DNA of 64,000 nt from Phyllobacterium zundukense (GTDB lineage Bacteria > Pseudomonadota > Alphaproteobacteria > Rhizobiales > Rhizobiaceae), in the NCBI RefSeq assembly GCF_025452195.1, contig NZ_CP104971.1, forward strand, positions 310,001-374,000. The letters run 5' to 3'. A program made the position numbers and the translations under genes. Shown here piece by piece: positions 1 through 11,007 of the stretch; position 1 is the stretch's first letter, and each line of letters starts with the position of its first letter. Below the pieces are notes generated by a model. The model did no database searches. It was given only the letters and a program-made list of their open reading frames with translations, and was not told the origin of the DNA.

Positions 1-614
1 TTCAAAGCCTTGGTGACTGCCTCAAGGTCCTTCGGGTTATTCATGTCCTGGCCAGTCATCAGCGCCCCGAGCGCCACGTTGATGACCGCATCATCATCCA
101 TGGCCACGCGGCCTTTGAAAGCTGGATCAGCAAGCGCGGCGTAGCTATCAGGCTTCGGAAGCCCCTCTCGAACGGCCAGTGAAGTCATGCCCCAGACCCA
201 GGGAACAGCGTAACCCTTGCCATCTTTGCTAAAATTCGGGTTGTTGCGCAGATTTTCGTCCACGGTCGCGGCATTCGGCACCTTGGAGAAATCGATGGGC
301 TGCAACAGGTCCTCGGCAACCGCCTGAGCGCAACGGGCGGCGTTGAGCACAACGAGGTCATACGTGCCGGGATTGGTTCGAAGCTTGGTCAGCATCTCCG
401 ATTCCGAGCTGTAATAGTCATGAACGACTTCAATACCGGTCTTTTCGGAAAAGGCCTTCACGGACCAGGCTTCGTCAGTGCCATAACCTTGCCAGTTCAG
501 TACCGTGATCGTACCGGCGGCAAAAGCTCTCAGCGGGAGGACTGAAAAGCTCGCACCGGCAAGTAGTGCGGCAGACATCAGTTTGAGCGTATTGCGTCTT
601 GTTATATCGGTCAT
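1..614 (-). CDS. ABC transporter substrate-binding protein, PotD/spermidine-putrescine type (3' end outside window)
   Basis: The ATG is at 614 on the minus strand and the frame runs off the left edge, so about 204 N-terminal residues are visible. It begins MTDITRRNTLKL with a twin-Arg followed by a hydrophobic stretch ending PLRAFAAG, a probable Tat or Sec export signal. The mature start has the pattern ITVLNWQGYGTDEAW, typical of PotD/PotF-like periplasmic binding proteins, with further family features (YYSSESEMLTKLR, YDLVVLN, AVPWVWGMTSLAV). Role by family: binding a polyamine-like or other small cationic ligand for an ABC importer. The permease and ATPase genes would lie to the left and are not seen. 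TTTGCATACAAA-type operators lie just upstream. The substrate is not certain. Confidence 0.85.
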   Translation of the reverse strand, partial: MTDITRRNTLKLMSAALLAGASFSVLPLRAFAAGTITVLNWQGYGTDEAWSVKAFSEKTGIEVVHDYYSSESEMLTKLRTNPGTYDLVVLNAARCAQAVAEDLLQPIDFSKVPNAATVDENLRNNPNFSKDGKGYAVPWVWGMTSLAVREGLPKPDSYAALADPAFKGRVAMDDDAVINVALGALMTGQDMNNPKDLEAVTKAL

Positions 615-732
615 TTTTATTACCCCTCATTTTACGTGTTGGCGGTTATCGACGTTTATGATCGCAGCCAACAGGGCTCCCGATAAGCGTCGCACATAGT
701 CTGATTTTTACAACAAAAAGCTTGTCGTATCA

Positions 733-744
733 TTTGCATACAAA
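733..744. promoter_or_regulatory. GntR/FadR-like operator, site 1 (TTTGCATACAAA)
   Basis: TTTGCATACAAA is a dyad with one mismatch to TTTGTATACAAA. It lies about 120 bp upstream of the binding-protein start at 614. The same core occurs at 945-956, 14805 and 14894. The repeated motif is seen directly; that a GntR-type repressor binds it is inference. Confidence 0.5.
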
Positions 745-944
745 CTAATAGCAGTTCCAGTTGCGATAACGATTGCCGAAGAGCGCCCCGCGAAGAGAAC
801 CAGCTTGTCCTATAGTCGAAACAAGCCCACTATCATTGCCATCTGGGCTAATGACGGTGCATTTAATCGTCTGGAAAACTCAAATGCCTTGCATTGGCTC
901 CTGTTCAATCCCTCTGGTTTTCAGCATTTTTCTTTATTTTTTTA

Positions 945-956
945 TTTGTATGCAAA
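945..956. promoter_or_regulatory. GntR/FadR-like operator, site 2 (TTTGTATGCAAA)
   Basis: TTTGTATGCAAA is the reverse complement of site 1 at 733-744. It sits between the glycosidase stop (981) and the binding-protein gene, in an AT-rich 366-bp intergenic region that otherwise holds no gene. A promoter for the binding-protein gene is expected here. Confidence 0.5.
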
Positions 957-980
957 TTATTAATACGGATTTTTATTCTG

Positions 981-3236
981 TCAAGTTTTTCCTTGCGCAG
1001 ACACCGTGCCGATACTCGATAAATAAACATCAAGTTGGCTTGGTTGATTGCCTTGCGGAATCTCGAAACGTATTCCTTCCGCACACGCGCTCCAGATAAT
1101 CGCTTCGCCATTGAGCCGCGCGGTCACAATATCAGTGGCGTTGACGCCTGCGAGCGTGATGGAACCCTTCACGTCCAGCGGATCGATCAAACAACTGAAC
1201 TGCCCATTCTGGATGACGATCTTTGAAAGCGTGCCGCGAATATCGGTTGAAATCCGCAATCTTCCGTTCACGGAAGCTTTCAGAACCGCATCTTCGATAG
1301 TCACATGCAAACGACCAGCGGCGGAAAGCATGGGTCCGACCGACACGTCGCCGCCTACATTGGTCAGGGTCCATCCTCCCCACGGATCAAAATCGACGAT
1401 CTCGCTCACAGCCATCAGCGGCAAGAGCGCCGCCCAGATGTAGAACGGATCGGTGTCGCCCTGGTCCATGGCTTCGCCGGTGACAGCGCTATAGTTCTCG
1501 GCGGCGATCCGCTCCTCACGCCACGACTTCATGAAAAGGTCGTAGCTCTGGTCCGCAAGACGGCTCGCCTCGGTGGTAAAGCCATAGCGCCTGAGGCCAA
1601 GCCAGACCATGTAGTTGACGTTCGGCCAGATGCGGCCGCGCCAGTAGACATTTTCCGCGAAGGCCGGATCGTTGCGTGTTGCGTTTGGTAGCACGAAGGC
1701 CCCTGCAAAGCTGTTTTCATCCTTCAGGTGTTCGAGAAGCCGCACCGCCTGCTCGTGCGTGGCCGCGCCGCACAAGAGCGGATAAAAACTCGTCGGCGAC
1801 AACGAGCGGACGAAGCCGCCCTTGCGCTGGCGGTTGGCGAATATGCCGCGGTGTTCATCCCACAATTCCTCGGAAATCAGATTGCGGCTGCGGTTAGCGA
1901 TCGCGTCGAACTCGCGGGCGTCCTCGTGACGTCCCAGTACCCCGGCCATCTTCGCCAGCATTTCCGCATCGAGCGCGGCGGCACAATTGAGCCCGAGATC
2001 GAAGGTGGACAACGTCCGCGTCTCGGGATCGTAAACCGCCTCGTCATGGGTTGCGGAATTGTCCATTCCTGTTTCGTTGCGCGCGCCGAAGGCGGTGCCC
2101 TTGTAGAGGCCTTCGCCGACATCCGACGTTCCGCAGGAGAGAAAGCCCGCGCCATCAGGATCGCGATTGTCGCGCCACCAGCGCTGGTTACGGGCGAGCG
2201 TTTCGTAGGAGGCCTCGACGATGGAGCGTTCGCCTGTGCGCTGGTAGAGCTGCCAGACGATCAGCGCTCCATATGGTGGCTGGCTACGGTCGACCCATGC
2301 GTCGTTGGAGGTGACTATGCAGGCGATATTGCCCTGAGGCGTGGCTCCGGCCAGCGCTGTCATCATGTTCTCGCGTGCAAGGTCGGCGTCGAAGACGCCT
2401 CCCAGAAGCGCAGCGAAGGTCTGGTCGTTGTACCAGACGGCGAATTTGCCAAGGTTCCAGATGCGCGTGACGGCTGTGTAGGGCCGTGCATTTGTTTCGT
2501 CCCACACCGTATTCCAGGCGACGACATCACGGATCGCGTCAAGCGCGCCCCCATATGTGCCTACGTGCGAACCGAGTATTTCGGCCGAAACATCTTTGAT
2601 CAATGAGGCGCGCGCCTTTTCAATAGCAAGTGCCGCGCTGTCAGCAACAGCCGCCGCATAGGCGCCCTGGCGCATCATCTCGAGATTGAAGCGGAGCGCG
2701 ATGACCGGTGCGTGATCGCTGCGGCTGGCGAGATGGAAATAGCCGTTGTTCTCGAAATCCGTGCGCAGTGCTTCAATGGTCTCGTGCCCGGTCACCTGAA
2801 CGGGGGCTTCGGCGCTTGCCACGGCGACGAAACGGGTGCCGATCTGGACGAGGGCGATCCCCTTTTCCACATCGTAGCGGACGGTTTCACCACTCTCGGC
2901 CGAAATCGCGATGGTCACCCAGAAACGCAGGCCCCATTCCCCCGACACTTTGCCTTCCCAGCTTCCGCGGATAGCGAAGGGATCGGACTTTACGGTCGAG
3001 AAGGCGACGGTCGTACCGCTATGGTCGGTTTCGAGTCCGATGCGCGAGCCGTCGATTGCATGGTGGCCGAGGCGCACTTTGTTGCGCCGAGGCTCGATGG
3101 CTGATGTTGTTCTGCTGCGGGTTGAATAGAGGATCGGCGTGATGCGCACACCGAGTGGCAGGAACACCATCTCGGCCGGTCGGTCGGACCATGTGTTCCA
3201 GGCGCGTTTCAGGGAGAGGGTGGTGTGTTGCAGCAT
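981..3236 (-). CDS. MGH1/GH63-like (alpha/alpha)6-barrel glycoside hydrolase
   Basis: About 751 aa from the ATG at 3236 (MLQHTTLSLKRAWNTW). The frame stays open further upstream to 3788, but that part belongs to a different broken gene. The N-terminal third is a beta-sandwich (WSDRPAEMVFLPLGVRITP). The catalytic barrel follows, with WNTVWDETNARPYTAVTR, GATPQGNIACIVTSND, SQPPYGALIVWQLY, RNETGMDNSATHDEAVYD and YWRGRIWPNVNYMVWLGLRR. The last motif is typical of the GH63/mannosylglycerate-hydrolase-like clan. No signal peptide is seen, so it is probably cytoplasmic, acting on imported oligosaccharide or glycoside. It lies upstream of the binding-protein gene on the same strand, but 366 bp with operators separate them. 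The exact substrate is unknown. Confidence 0.8.
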   Translation of the reverse strand: MLQHTTLSLKRAWNTWSDRPAEMVFLPLGVRITPILYSTRSRTTSAIEPRRNKVRLGHHAIDGSRIGLETDHSGTTVAFSTVKSDPFAIRGSWEGKVSGEWGLRFWVTIAISAESGETVRYDVEKGIALVQIGTRFVAVASAEAPVQVTGHETIEALRTDFENNGYFHLASRSDHAPVIALRFNLEMMRQGAYAAAVADSAALAIEKARASLIKDVSAEILGSHVGTYGGALDAIRDVVAWNTVWDETNARPYTAVTRIWNLGKFAVWYNDQTFAALLGGVFDADLARENMMTALAGATPQGNIACIVTSNDAWVDRSQPPYGALIVWQLYQRTGERSIVEASYETLARNQRWWRDNRDPDGAGFLSCGTSDVGEGLYKGTAFGARNETGMDNSATHDEAVYDPETRTLSTFDLGLNCAAALDAEMLAKMAGVLGRHEDAREFDAIANRSRNLISEELWDEHRGIFANRQRKGGFVRSLSPTSFYPLLCGAATHEQAVRLLEHLKDENSFAGAFVLPNATRNDPAFAENVYWRGRIWPNVNYMVWLGLRRYGFTTEASRLADQSYDLFMKSWREERIAAENYSAVTGEAMDQGDTDPFYIWAALLPLMAVSEIVDFDPWGGWTLTNVGGDVSVGPMLSAAGRLHVTIEDAVLKASVNGRLRISTDIRGTLSKIVIQNGQFSCLIDPLDVKGSITLAGVNATDIVTARLNGEAIIWSACAEGIRFEIPQGNQPSQLDVYLSSIGTVSAQGKT

Positions 3237-3730
3237 GGTGGTGTCAGCTCTCTCGCGTGAGTGGGACAAGGCGCGCGCGGCGCAGCCGTCAGACCGCTTG
3301 TCCAGCGTGCCGCCCAGATAGGGCGTGTGGTCATAATATAGGTTCGCCGCCGTGTTGGAGACGGCGCTCCCAAGTTCGTACGTGCCTTTCGTAAGGTCGT
3401 CGAGCACAAACGATAGGGCCGCCATGCGCGCCGTCCGGCCTCGCGCCCATCGATGCGGACGGTTACGGCCGTATGCGCTTCCGGAATTGTCAGGATCCAG
3501 TTGTCCTCGGCAGCAATCCTCGTATCTAGGCGATAAATACCCGTTCCGGAAAAGGCGGCAAAGCCCTGTTCTTCCCAGCCCTTGAGGACGGAAATAGGCG
3601 TGCGGGTAGCATCTGCATCCGGCGCGAATGTCCACCAGTAGGCGGACAGGCAGAGACATATGGGTCCGGTCAAAAAAAAGGGCCCTTCCTTCCGCATTCG
3701 CCGTGATCTTGAATTGATCCACGCTATCGT
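3237..3730 (-). pseudogene. Frameshifted C-terminal fragment of a second glycoside hydrolase
   Basis: On the minus strand one frame (about 3697 to 3425) reads GWEEQGFAAFSGTGIYRL, then WILTIPEAHTAVTVRIDG and AGRRAWRPY. This is the terminal sugar-binding beta-sandwich of large rhamnosidase-like/GH2-like enzymes. The continuation FVLDDLTKGTYELGSAVSNT is in another frame, so there is a frameshift near 3425. No start and no catalytic domain remain. The fragment lies directly between nicB (stop at 3737) and the intact glycosidase, as if the 5' part was removed when the nic block arrived. Seen: the similarity pattern and the frame change. Inferred: the truncation event. Confidence 0.6.
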
Positions 3731-3736
3731 TCCTAC

Positions 3737-6700
3737 TCAATGTGCGGCCGAGGTCACGCGCTGCGTCGCGCTGCCGATATCGCCCCATGCGGGCTTGTCC
3801 GGCGCGAAGCGCGCGCGCAGATAGGCCGCTAGATCCTCGATCTGCCTTTCGTCCAGCACGTCGCGAAAGGCAGGCATGGACATCACTTCCGGGCCTTCTC
3901 GCCCAGTCGTATCCGCCAGGATCGCGGGGGCCGCAACCCCGTTCAGTATCGCCTGCAGGATGTTATCGGGCGTGTCGCTGTGCAAGTTGGTATTGAACGA
4001 CAGCGATGACAGGATCGACGAGCCGGTGTGGCAGGAGGCACATGCGCCGCTGAAGATACGTGCTCCCCTGGGAGAGATCATCGCGGCCTTCGCCGAAGCC
4101 GCCTCGCTTGCCGCGAGGGCGGACTGTGCTTGCATCGTCGTCTCAGCGCTGCGATCGGCCGTGTCGTTCAAGCTTGCGAGATAGGACGCCATGGCGCGGA
4201 TATCAGTGTCGGGGAGCGGCGCCAGCGCGGAGACGACATCGGCCATGGGCCCGGCGGCGCTGCCGTGGTCGCGTGAATGGCCAGTGCGCAGATAGTCGTA
4301 GAAAGCAGTCTTGGTCCAATCGACTGGCCCCTTGCTAAGAGCGGTCAACGCGGGTGCATCCCAACCGTCGGCGAAGCCGCCGGACAAATGCGCCCTGCCG
4401 GCCTTCTCCGCCCCGAGCACGTTGCGCTCCGTATGGCACGCCGAGCAATGGCCGAGCGTCTCGACCAGATAGGCGCCGCGGTTCCATTCCGCGTCGCGCG
4501 TTTGGTCGTATTTGAATGGCTCCGCCTTTAGGAACATAGCGTTCCAGGGCGCCATCATGGCGCGGACATTGTAGGGGAATTTAAGCTTCGTCTCCGGCGC
4601 TTTTTCAGCCACCGGCGCCTGCGTCATCAGATAGGCATAAAGCGCTTGCAGGTCGGCTTCCTCGGCGCCAGCAAAGGACGTATAGGGGTGGGCCGGATAG
4701 AGATGATGTCCGTCGCGGCTAATACCCTCGCGCATGGAGCGCTGGAAAGCGGTGTAGGACCAGTTGCCTATGCCAGTGTCAGGGTCCGGTGTGATGTTGG
4801 TGGCATAGACCGCGCCGAACGGCGTATCGAACTTGCGGCCGCCTGCGAAAGCCTGGCCATCGTTGCTGCTGTGGCAGACATTGCAGGCGCCTATGGCAGC
4901 AGCCATACGGCCGCGCTCAATCGTGGCGGTGCTATATACGTTGGTATTCGGGCGTTCGATCGGGCTGATGGCGGGACGCCACGGCGACGCCATGGTGACG
5001 AGCCCCGAAAGGGCGGCAATCGCTCCGGCGGCCGAAAGGCAGATGTTCCGCCATTTTCTCCTCCGAGGTGAGGGGGCTGCTTTTTCAGGAGTGGTGCCGT
5101 TCAGGGCAGCGAGAACGATATCTGGCGTCAGCGGCAGCTCGCGGAAGCGGATGCCGGTGGCATCGTATACGGCGTTGGCTATGGCGGCAGCGCTGGGCAC
5201 CGACGCGGACTCGCCGACACCGAGCGGTGGCTCGTCCGGGCGCGGGATCATCAGGACGTCGATTTCGGGTACTTCCGGGAAAGTGATGAGCGGATAGCCG
5301 CCCCATTCCTTCGAAGCGACGGCGGTGGACGAGAAATCCACACGCTCTTTGAGTACACGGCTAGTTGATTGGATGATGTTGCCGTGGATTTGGTGGCGGA
5401 CCCCGTCGGGGTTGATCATCAGGCCGGAATCCTGGCCACAGGTCACTTTCGTGACGGCGATCTCGCCGGTCTTCCTGTTGACCGCAACATCGGCCACCCA
5501 GGCTGCCCAAGCGGCCGCCGTACCCGGGAACTTACCATGCACGTAGACGGCATAGGCGAAGCCGCGCCCGTAGAGCAGATCGCCTTCACCGCCAAGCGTG
5601 CCGAATTTGGTCCGGGGTACCCATTTGGTACGCTCGGCAACGGCGCGAACAAGGTCAACCGCCCGCGGATCATGCAAATAGCGCAAGCGGTACTCGATAG
5701 GATCAACCGCGGCAGCCGAGGCCAGCTCGTCTATATAGCATTCATGCGCAAAGGTGTTGGGCATGGCTGAGACGCCGCGAAACCATGAGGCGCGAGCTAT
5801 CGGCGGCATATCGTGCACTGTCACCCGTAGATTGCCATAGGCATAGGGCGGGACGGCGGTGCGGTCACCCATGTGAACAACATCGGCGACAGGTGGAATC
5901 TTGCCGGTCAGGATGAGGGGCAGTGTAGGGGCGAGATTGGAGGGATAGCGCGTCTCGAAGTCATAGGCGGCCGGGCCGCCCTCAAGGTCAAGACCGCCGC
6001 GCACGTCCATAACTTGCGCTGCGCCCTTCGGTTCCCATGCATGTTCCTGCTCGCGCGTCAACTGTACGCGTACCGGCTTGCCGGTTGCGCGCGACAGCAG
6101 AGCGGCATCGGCCGTCACGTCGTCCGCACAGTTGCGCCCGTAGCATCCAGCTGCTTCTAGCCGCTCTACAACGATTGCTTCCTCCGGCATGTCGAGGAGG
6201 ATCGCAAGATCGTGGCGCATGGGGAAAGGATTTTGCGTGCCCGACCAGACAGTCAGGCCCGCGTCGTTATAATGCGCGACTGCGCAGGAGGGGCCAATAG
6301 ATGCATGCATCTGGTACGGCCAAATGTAAGTGCGTTCCATTGGATTGGCGCTGTTGGCCAACGCCAGATCGACATTGCCACGGTCCGCCAGCTTGCGCGG
6401 CGTTGAGGGATTGGCCCGCAGCGCCTTCTCCGGCGAATTGAGGTCGGGTAACTCGGGCGGCGTTCGCCAGACGACTTTGAGGCGCCGTGCTGCTTCGGCG
6501 GCGTTTTCCTCACGCGTTGAAACGACACCAACGAAATCGCCGATAGTCACGACTGCCACTAGGCCGGGAATGTCGGCGATTGAGCTCTCATCTATCGATA
6601 TGAGGCTCTTGCCGACATGGTCGCCATGGTCGAAGCCGGCGTAGGGCGGGCGGACGACTCTCCCGTGCAGCATGCCGGGCACGCGCACGTCATGCACATA

Positions 6701-7285
6701 GGTCCACTTGCCCGTCGCCTTTGCCGGGATATCGACGCGCGCCGGGGACGAACCAACGAGACGGTAGGCCGAGACCGGCTTCAGCGGCGCCTGCGGGTCG
6801 ATAGTCAGGTGCGTCTGCCTGCCGGCCACGAGGTCCCCGAAGGTGAAGCTCCGGTTATCGCCCGTACTAACGCGGATGATGCCGCCGTCGATAACGAAGC
6901 TGTCTGCTGACAGCCCGAGGCGTGCGGCCGCCTGTGCCAGGAGATAGTGACGCGCCGTCGCGGCCGCCTGACGCAGCGGGAGTGCCGTCACCTGGATGGT
7001 CTCGCTGGCGATGGTGGCACCCTGGTTCGGCGTCGCGGAGGTGGTGCCAAGCACCATCTCCACCTGTTCGAAGGGCGTGTCGAGTTCCTCCGCGACGATC
7101 TGGGCGAGGGCGGTCCTGATACCGGTGCCGAGATCGACATGACCGTTGAAGGCTATGACCTTTCCGTCACGGAGGATGGCAATGTAGATTTCTGCTGCCG
7201 CGGATGACGGCGCCTGCGATAGCACCGTCAAGATTTCCGGGGCCGCAAGATACGCGGATTTCGGGGTTTCGCGCGCATCGCTCAT
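3737..7285 (-). CDS. nicB: Nicotinate dehydrogenase large subunit: molybdopterin domain fused to three c-type haem domains
   Basis: 1182 aa; the ATG at 7285 overlaps the nicA stop as ATGA, indicating translational coupling. Residues about 20-750 form the xanthine-dehydrogenase-type molybdenum cofactor domain (GHVDLGTGIRTALAQIVAEE near the N-terminus, DGVRHQIHGNIIQSTSR, GVGESASVPSAAAIANAV). A hydrophobic helix follows at about 765-785, then three CxxCH haem sites: CNVCH at 801, CSACH at 947 and CASCH at 1082. This architecture and length match Pseudomonas putida NicB, which hydroxylates nicotinate to 6-hydroxynicotinate and passes electrons through its haems to the respiratory chain. The neighbouring nicA, nicC, nicD, nicE, nicF and nicX genes support the assignment. 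Confidence 0.92.
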   Translation of the reverse strand: MSDARETPKSAYLAAPEILTVLSQAPSSAAAEIYIAILRDGKVIAFNGHVDLGTGIRTALAQIVAEELDTPFEQVEMVLGTTSATPNQGATIASETIQVTALPLRQAAATARHYLLAQAAARLGLSADSFVIDGGIIRVSTGDNRSFTFGDLVAGRQTHLTIDPQAPLKPVSAYRLVGSSPARVDIPAKATGKWTYVHDVRVPGMLHGRVVRPPYAGFDHGDHVGKSLISIDESSIADIPGLVAVVTIGDFVGVVSTREENAAEAARRLKVVWRTPPELPDLNSPEKALRANPSTPRKLADRGNVDLALANSANPMERTYIWPYQMHASIGPSCAVAHYNDAGLTVWSGTQNPFPMRHDLAILLDMPEEAIVVERLEAAGCYGRNCADDVTADAALLSRATGKPVRVQLTREQEHAWEPKGAAQVMDVRGGLDLEGGPAAYDFETRYPSNLAPTLPLILTGKIPPVADVVHMGDRTAVPPYAYGNLRVTVHDMPPIARASWFRGVSAMPNTFAHECYIDELASAAAVDPIEYRLRYLHDPRAVDLVRAVAERTKWVPRTKFGTLGGEGDLLYGRGFAYAVYVHGKFPGTAAAWAAWVADVAVNRKTGEIAVTKVTCGQDSGLMINPDGVRHQIHGNIIQSTSRVLKERVDFSSTAVASKEWGGYPLITFPEVPEIDVLMIPRPDEPPLGVGESASVPSAAAIANAVYDATGIRFRELPLTPDIVLAALNGTTPEKAAPSPRRRKWRNICLSAAGAIAALSGLVTMASPWRPAISPIERPNTNVYSTATIERGRMAAAIGACNVCHSSNDGQAFAGGRKFDTPFGAVYATNITPDPDTGIGNWSYTAFQRSMREGISRDGHHLYPAHPYTSFAGAEEADLQALYAYLMTQAPVAEKAPETKLKFPYNVRAMMAPWNAMFLKAEPFKYDQTRDAEWNRGAYLVETLGHCSACHTERNVLGAEKAGRAHLSGGFADGWDAPALTALSKGPVDWTKTAFYDYLRTGHSRDHGSAAGPMADVVSALAPLPDTDIRAMASYLASLNDTADRSAETTMQAQSALAASEAASAKAAMISPRGARIFSGACASCHTGSSILSSLSFNTNLHSDTPDNILQAILNGVAAPAILADTTGREGPEVMSMPAFRDVLDERQIEDLAAYLRARFAPDKPAWGDIGSATQRVTSAAH

Positions 7286-7851
7286 TGCGGCGCCTCCGAC
7301 AGTTCGCTTGATGAAGGTTCGCTGCCGGATTCGGCCCTTTGAAAATCCGCCGCTTTCACGCCGGCGCCACACCCGGCATTCGCGGACCGGGAGAGGGCGA
7401 CGGCCTTGCGGGCGGCTGCAAGGATCTCGACATGCGTACCGCAACGGCAGAGGTGATGGCGCAGGGCGTCACGGATATCATCGTCGTGCGGTTCCGGATT
7501 GCGGCCTATTAGCGCCACCACCGCAATGATCATACCGTTCAGGCAGTAACCGCATTGTGCCGCCGCTTCTTCGATGAAGGCGCGCTGGACCGGGTGCAGT
7601 TGCTCCTCGCTGCCGAGACCCTCGAGTGTGGTGGCGCTCCGTCTGCCGACTGCACCGAGGGCAATGGTGCAGGAACGGACCGCGCGGCCGTCAATCAATA
7701 TAGCGCAGGCGCCACATTCACCAAGGCCGCAGCCAAACTTCGGGCCGTTAAGCTTGAGATCGTTGCGCAGGATATAGAGCAGCGGAGTTTTCGCATCGGC
7801 TTCTACGATGTGCGTGCCGCCGTTGACGTTGAGACTGAAAGATGCGGTCAT
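7282..7851 (-). CDS. nicA: Nicotinate dehydrogenase small subunit, two [2Fe-2S] clusters
   Basis: 189 aa from the ATG at 7851 (MTASFSLNVNGGTH), preceded by AGGTGA; the open frame to 7923 lacks a better start. The N-terminal plant-ferredoxin-type cluster motif is CGLGECGACAILIDG with a further Cys in RSC. The second cluster, in the helical domain, is CGYCLNGM plus CRCGTH. This is the usual iron-sulfur subunit of molybdenum hydroxylases. About 35 residues at the C-terminus (after ALSRSANAG) extend past the usual end and look low-complexity. It forms NicAB with the product of the overlapping downstream gene. The divergent promoter region to nicC holds two inverted operator-like sites. Confidence 0.92.
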   Translation of the reverse strand: MTASFSLNVNGGTHIVEADAKTPLLYILRNDLKLNGPKFGCGLGECGACAILIDGRAVRSCTIALGAVGRRSATTLEGLGSEEQLHPVQRAFIEEAAAQCGYCLNGMIIAVVALIGRNPEPHDDDIRDALRHHLCRCGTHVEILAAARKAVALSRSANAGCGAGVKAADFQRAESGSEPSSSELSEAPQ

Positions 7852-8006
7852 GGCCAAGTCTATCACCTGCCACGCTGAAAGAAATAACAGCCGATATAGC
7901 GCCATGCATGCGAACGGCGACAATCTGCGCTCGTCCCATTTCGCATTATGGTTTTCTCGCCTTGTCCGCTTGTCATGCGGTGTTCCCTTCGGCGTTTTCG
8001 TATAAC

Positions 8007-8020
8007 AAGCGTATACACTT
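8007..8020. promoter_or_regulatory. Candidate NicR operator, nicA side
   Basis: AAGCGTATACACTT is a near-palindrome with one mismatched pair in the 363-bp nicA-nicC divergent region. Its reverse complement agrees at 12 of 14 positions with the site at 8138-8151. Assignment to NicR is inferred from location only. Confidence 0.45.
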
Positions 8021-8137
8021 TATATTGGACGTGGGCAAGAGCAATAAGATGGGCACAAATTTGGCGAAATCTGCAACGTTTGATGGAATTTTAGGCGTAT
8101 TTTCCCGCATTAGTCTATTTTTTAGCCTTGCATTTTA

Positions 8138-8151
8138 TAGTGTACACGCTT
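8138..8151. promoter_or_regulatory. Candidate NicR operator, nicC side
   Basis: TAGTGTACACGCTT contains the perfect dyad GTGTACAC and is an inverted copy (12/14) of the site at 8007-8020. It lies 64 bp before the nicC start, in AT-rich sequence suited to a promoter. Confidence 0.45.
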
Positions 8152-8181
8152 AATAATATCACCACTCGGATGCTGGATTGA

Positions 8182-10148
<1,967 letters not shown>

Positions 10149-10242
10149 CAGAGATAGCGGACCTCTGATCCGCGGTCTCTGTTTTATGCTGCCCTTACAG
10201 ATGGAGGGGCCAACCAGTTTCAAGCAGTAGAGGATTGCGCTC

Positions 10243-10995
10243 GTGCAAAAGAACTATCGTATCGGTCAGATTGTTCCCAGTTCGAACACCACCATGGAAA
10301 CGGAGATACCGGCGATGCTTATGGCACGCCAGTCGATACGACCGGAGCGCTTCACCTTCCATTCCAGCCGCATGCGCATGAAAACTGTGAAAAAGGAAGA
10401 GCTCGCGGCGATGGATTCGGAATCCGACCGCTGCGCCATTGAGCTTTCCGACGCCCGCGTCGACGTACTCGGCTATGCTTGCCTGGTTGCAATTATGGCG
10501 ATGGGCCTTGGCTACCACCGTGAATCGGAAAAGCGCCTGACTGGACGCACGACCGAAAATGGCGTCAACATTCCCGTCGTGACCAGTGCCGGCGCCCTCA
10601 TTGAGGGCCTGAAGGTGATGAAGGCGAAGCGGGTGGCTATCGTTGCGCCATACATGAAGCCGCTTACGGAACTCGTGGTCAACTACATCCGCGAAGAAGG
10701 TTTCGAAGTAAAGGACTGGCGCGCCCTCGAAATTCCGGACAATCTAGAAGTCGGCCGCCACGATCCGGAGAATCTCCCAGCCATCGTAAAGACGCTCGAC
10801 CTTACGGACGTGGACGTCATCGTGCTTTCGGCCTGCGTTCAGATGCCGTCGCTGCCCGTGATTGCCAAGGTTGAGGCGATGACAGGCAAGTCGGTGGTCA
10901 CGGCCGCCGTCGCCACCACCTATTGCATGCTGAAATCGCTTGGGCTGGAAGCCGTTGTCCCCGGTGCGGGCGCGCTTCTTTCCGGCGCCTATTAA
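10243..10995 (+). CDS. nicE: Maleate cis-trans isomerase (Asp/Glu racemase superfamily)
   Basis: 250 aa with a GTG start at 10243 (MQKNYRIGQIVPSSNTTMET). The N-terminal IGxIVPSSNTTxE signature is typical of maleate isomerases. The two catalytic cysteines are in GYACLVAIM (Cys80) and LSACVQMPS (Cys198). The enzyme converts maleate to fumarate, the last step of the pathway. A 94-bp gap separates it from nicD; its stop lies 12 bp before nicF. Length equals that of known NicE proteins. Confidence 0.92.
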   Translation: MQKNYRIGQIVPSSNTTMETEIPAMLMARQSIRPERFTFHSSRMRMKTVKKEELAAMDSESDRCAIELSDARVDVLGYACLVAIMAMGLGYHRESEKRLTGRTTENGVNIPVVTSAGALIEGLKVMKAKRVAIVAPYMKPLTELVVNYIREEGFEVKDWRALEIPDNLEVGRHDPENLPAIVKTLDLTDVDVIVLSACVQMPSLPVIAKVEAMTGKSVVTAAVATTYCMLKSLGLEAVVPGAGALLSGAY

Positions 10996-11007
10996 GGATC
11001 GCACGAT

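Noticed and set aside
1728..2606. 292-aa plus-strand open frame
   Set aside because: It is the mirror of the glycosidase gene in high-GC DNA and shows no own motif or ribosome site.
3237..3788. The open frame upstream of the glycosidase that would lengthen it to 935 aa
   Set aside because: The extra 184 residues do not continue the domain; part matches a different broken glycosidase in two frames, and a well-placed ATG exists at 3236.
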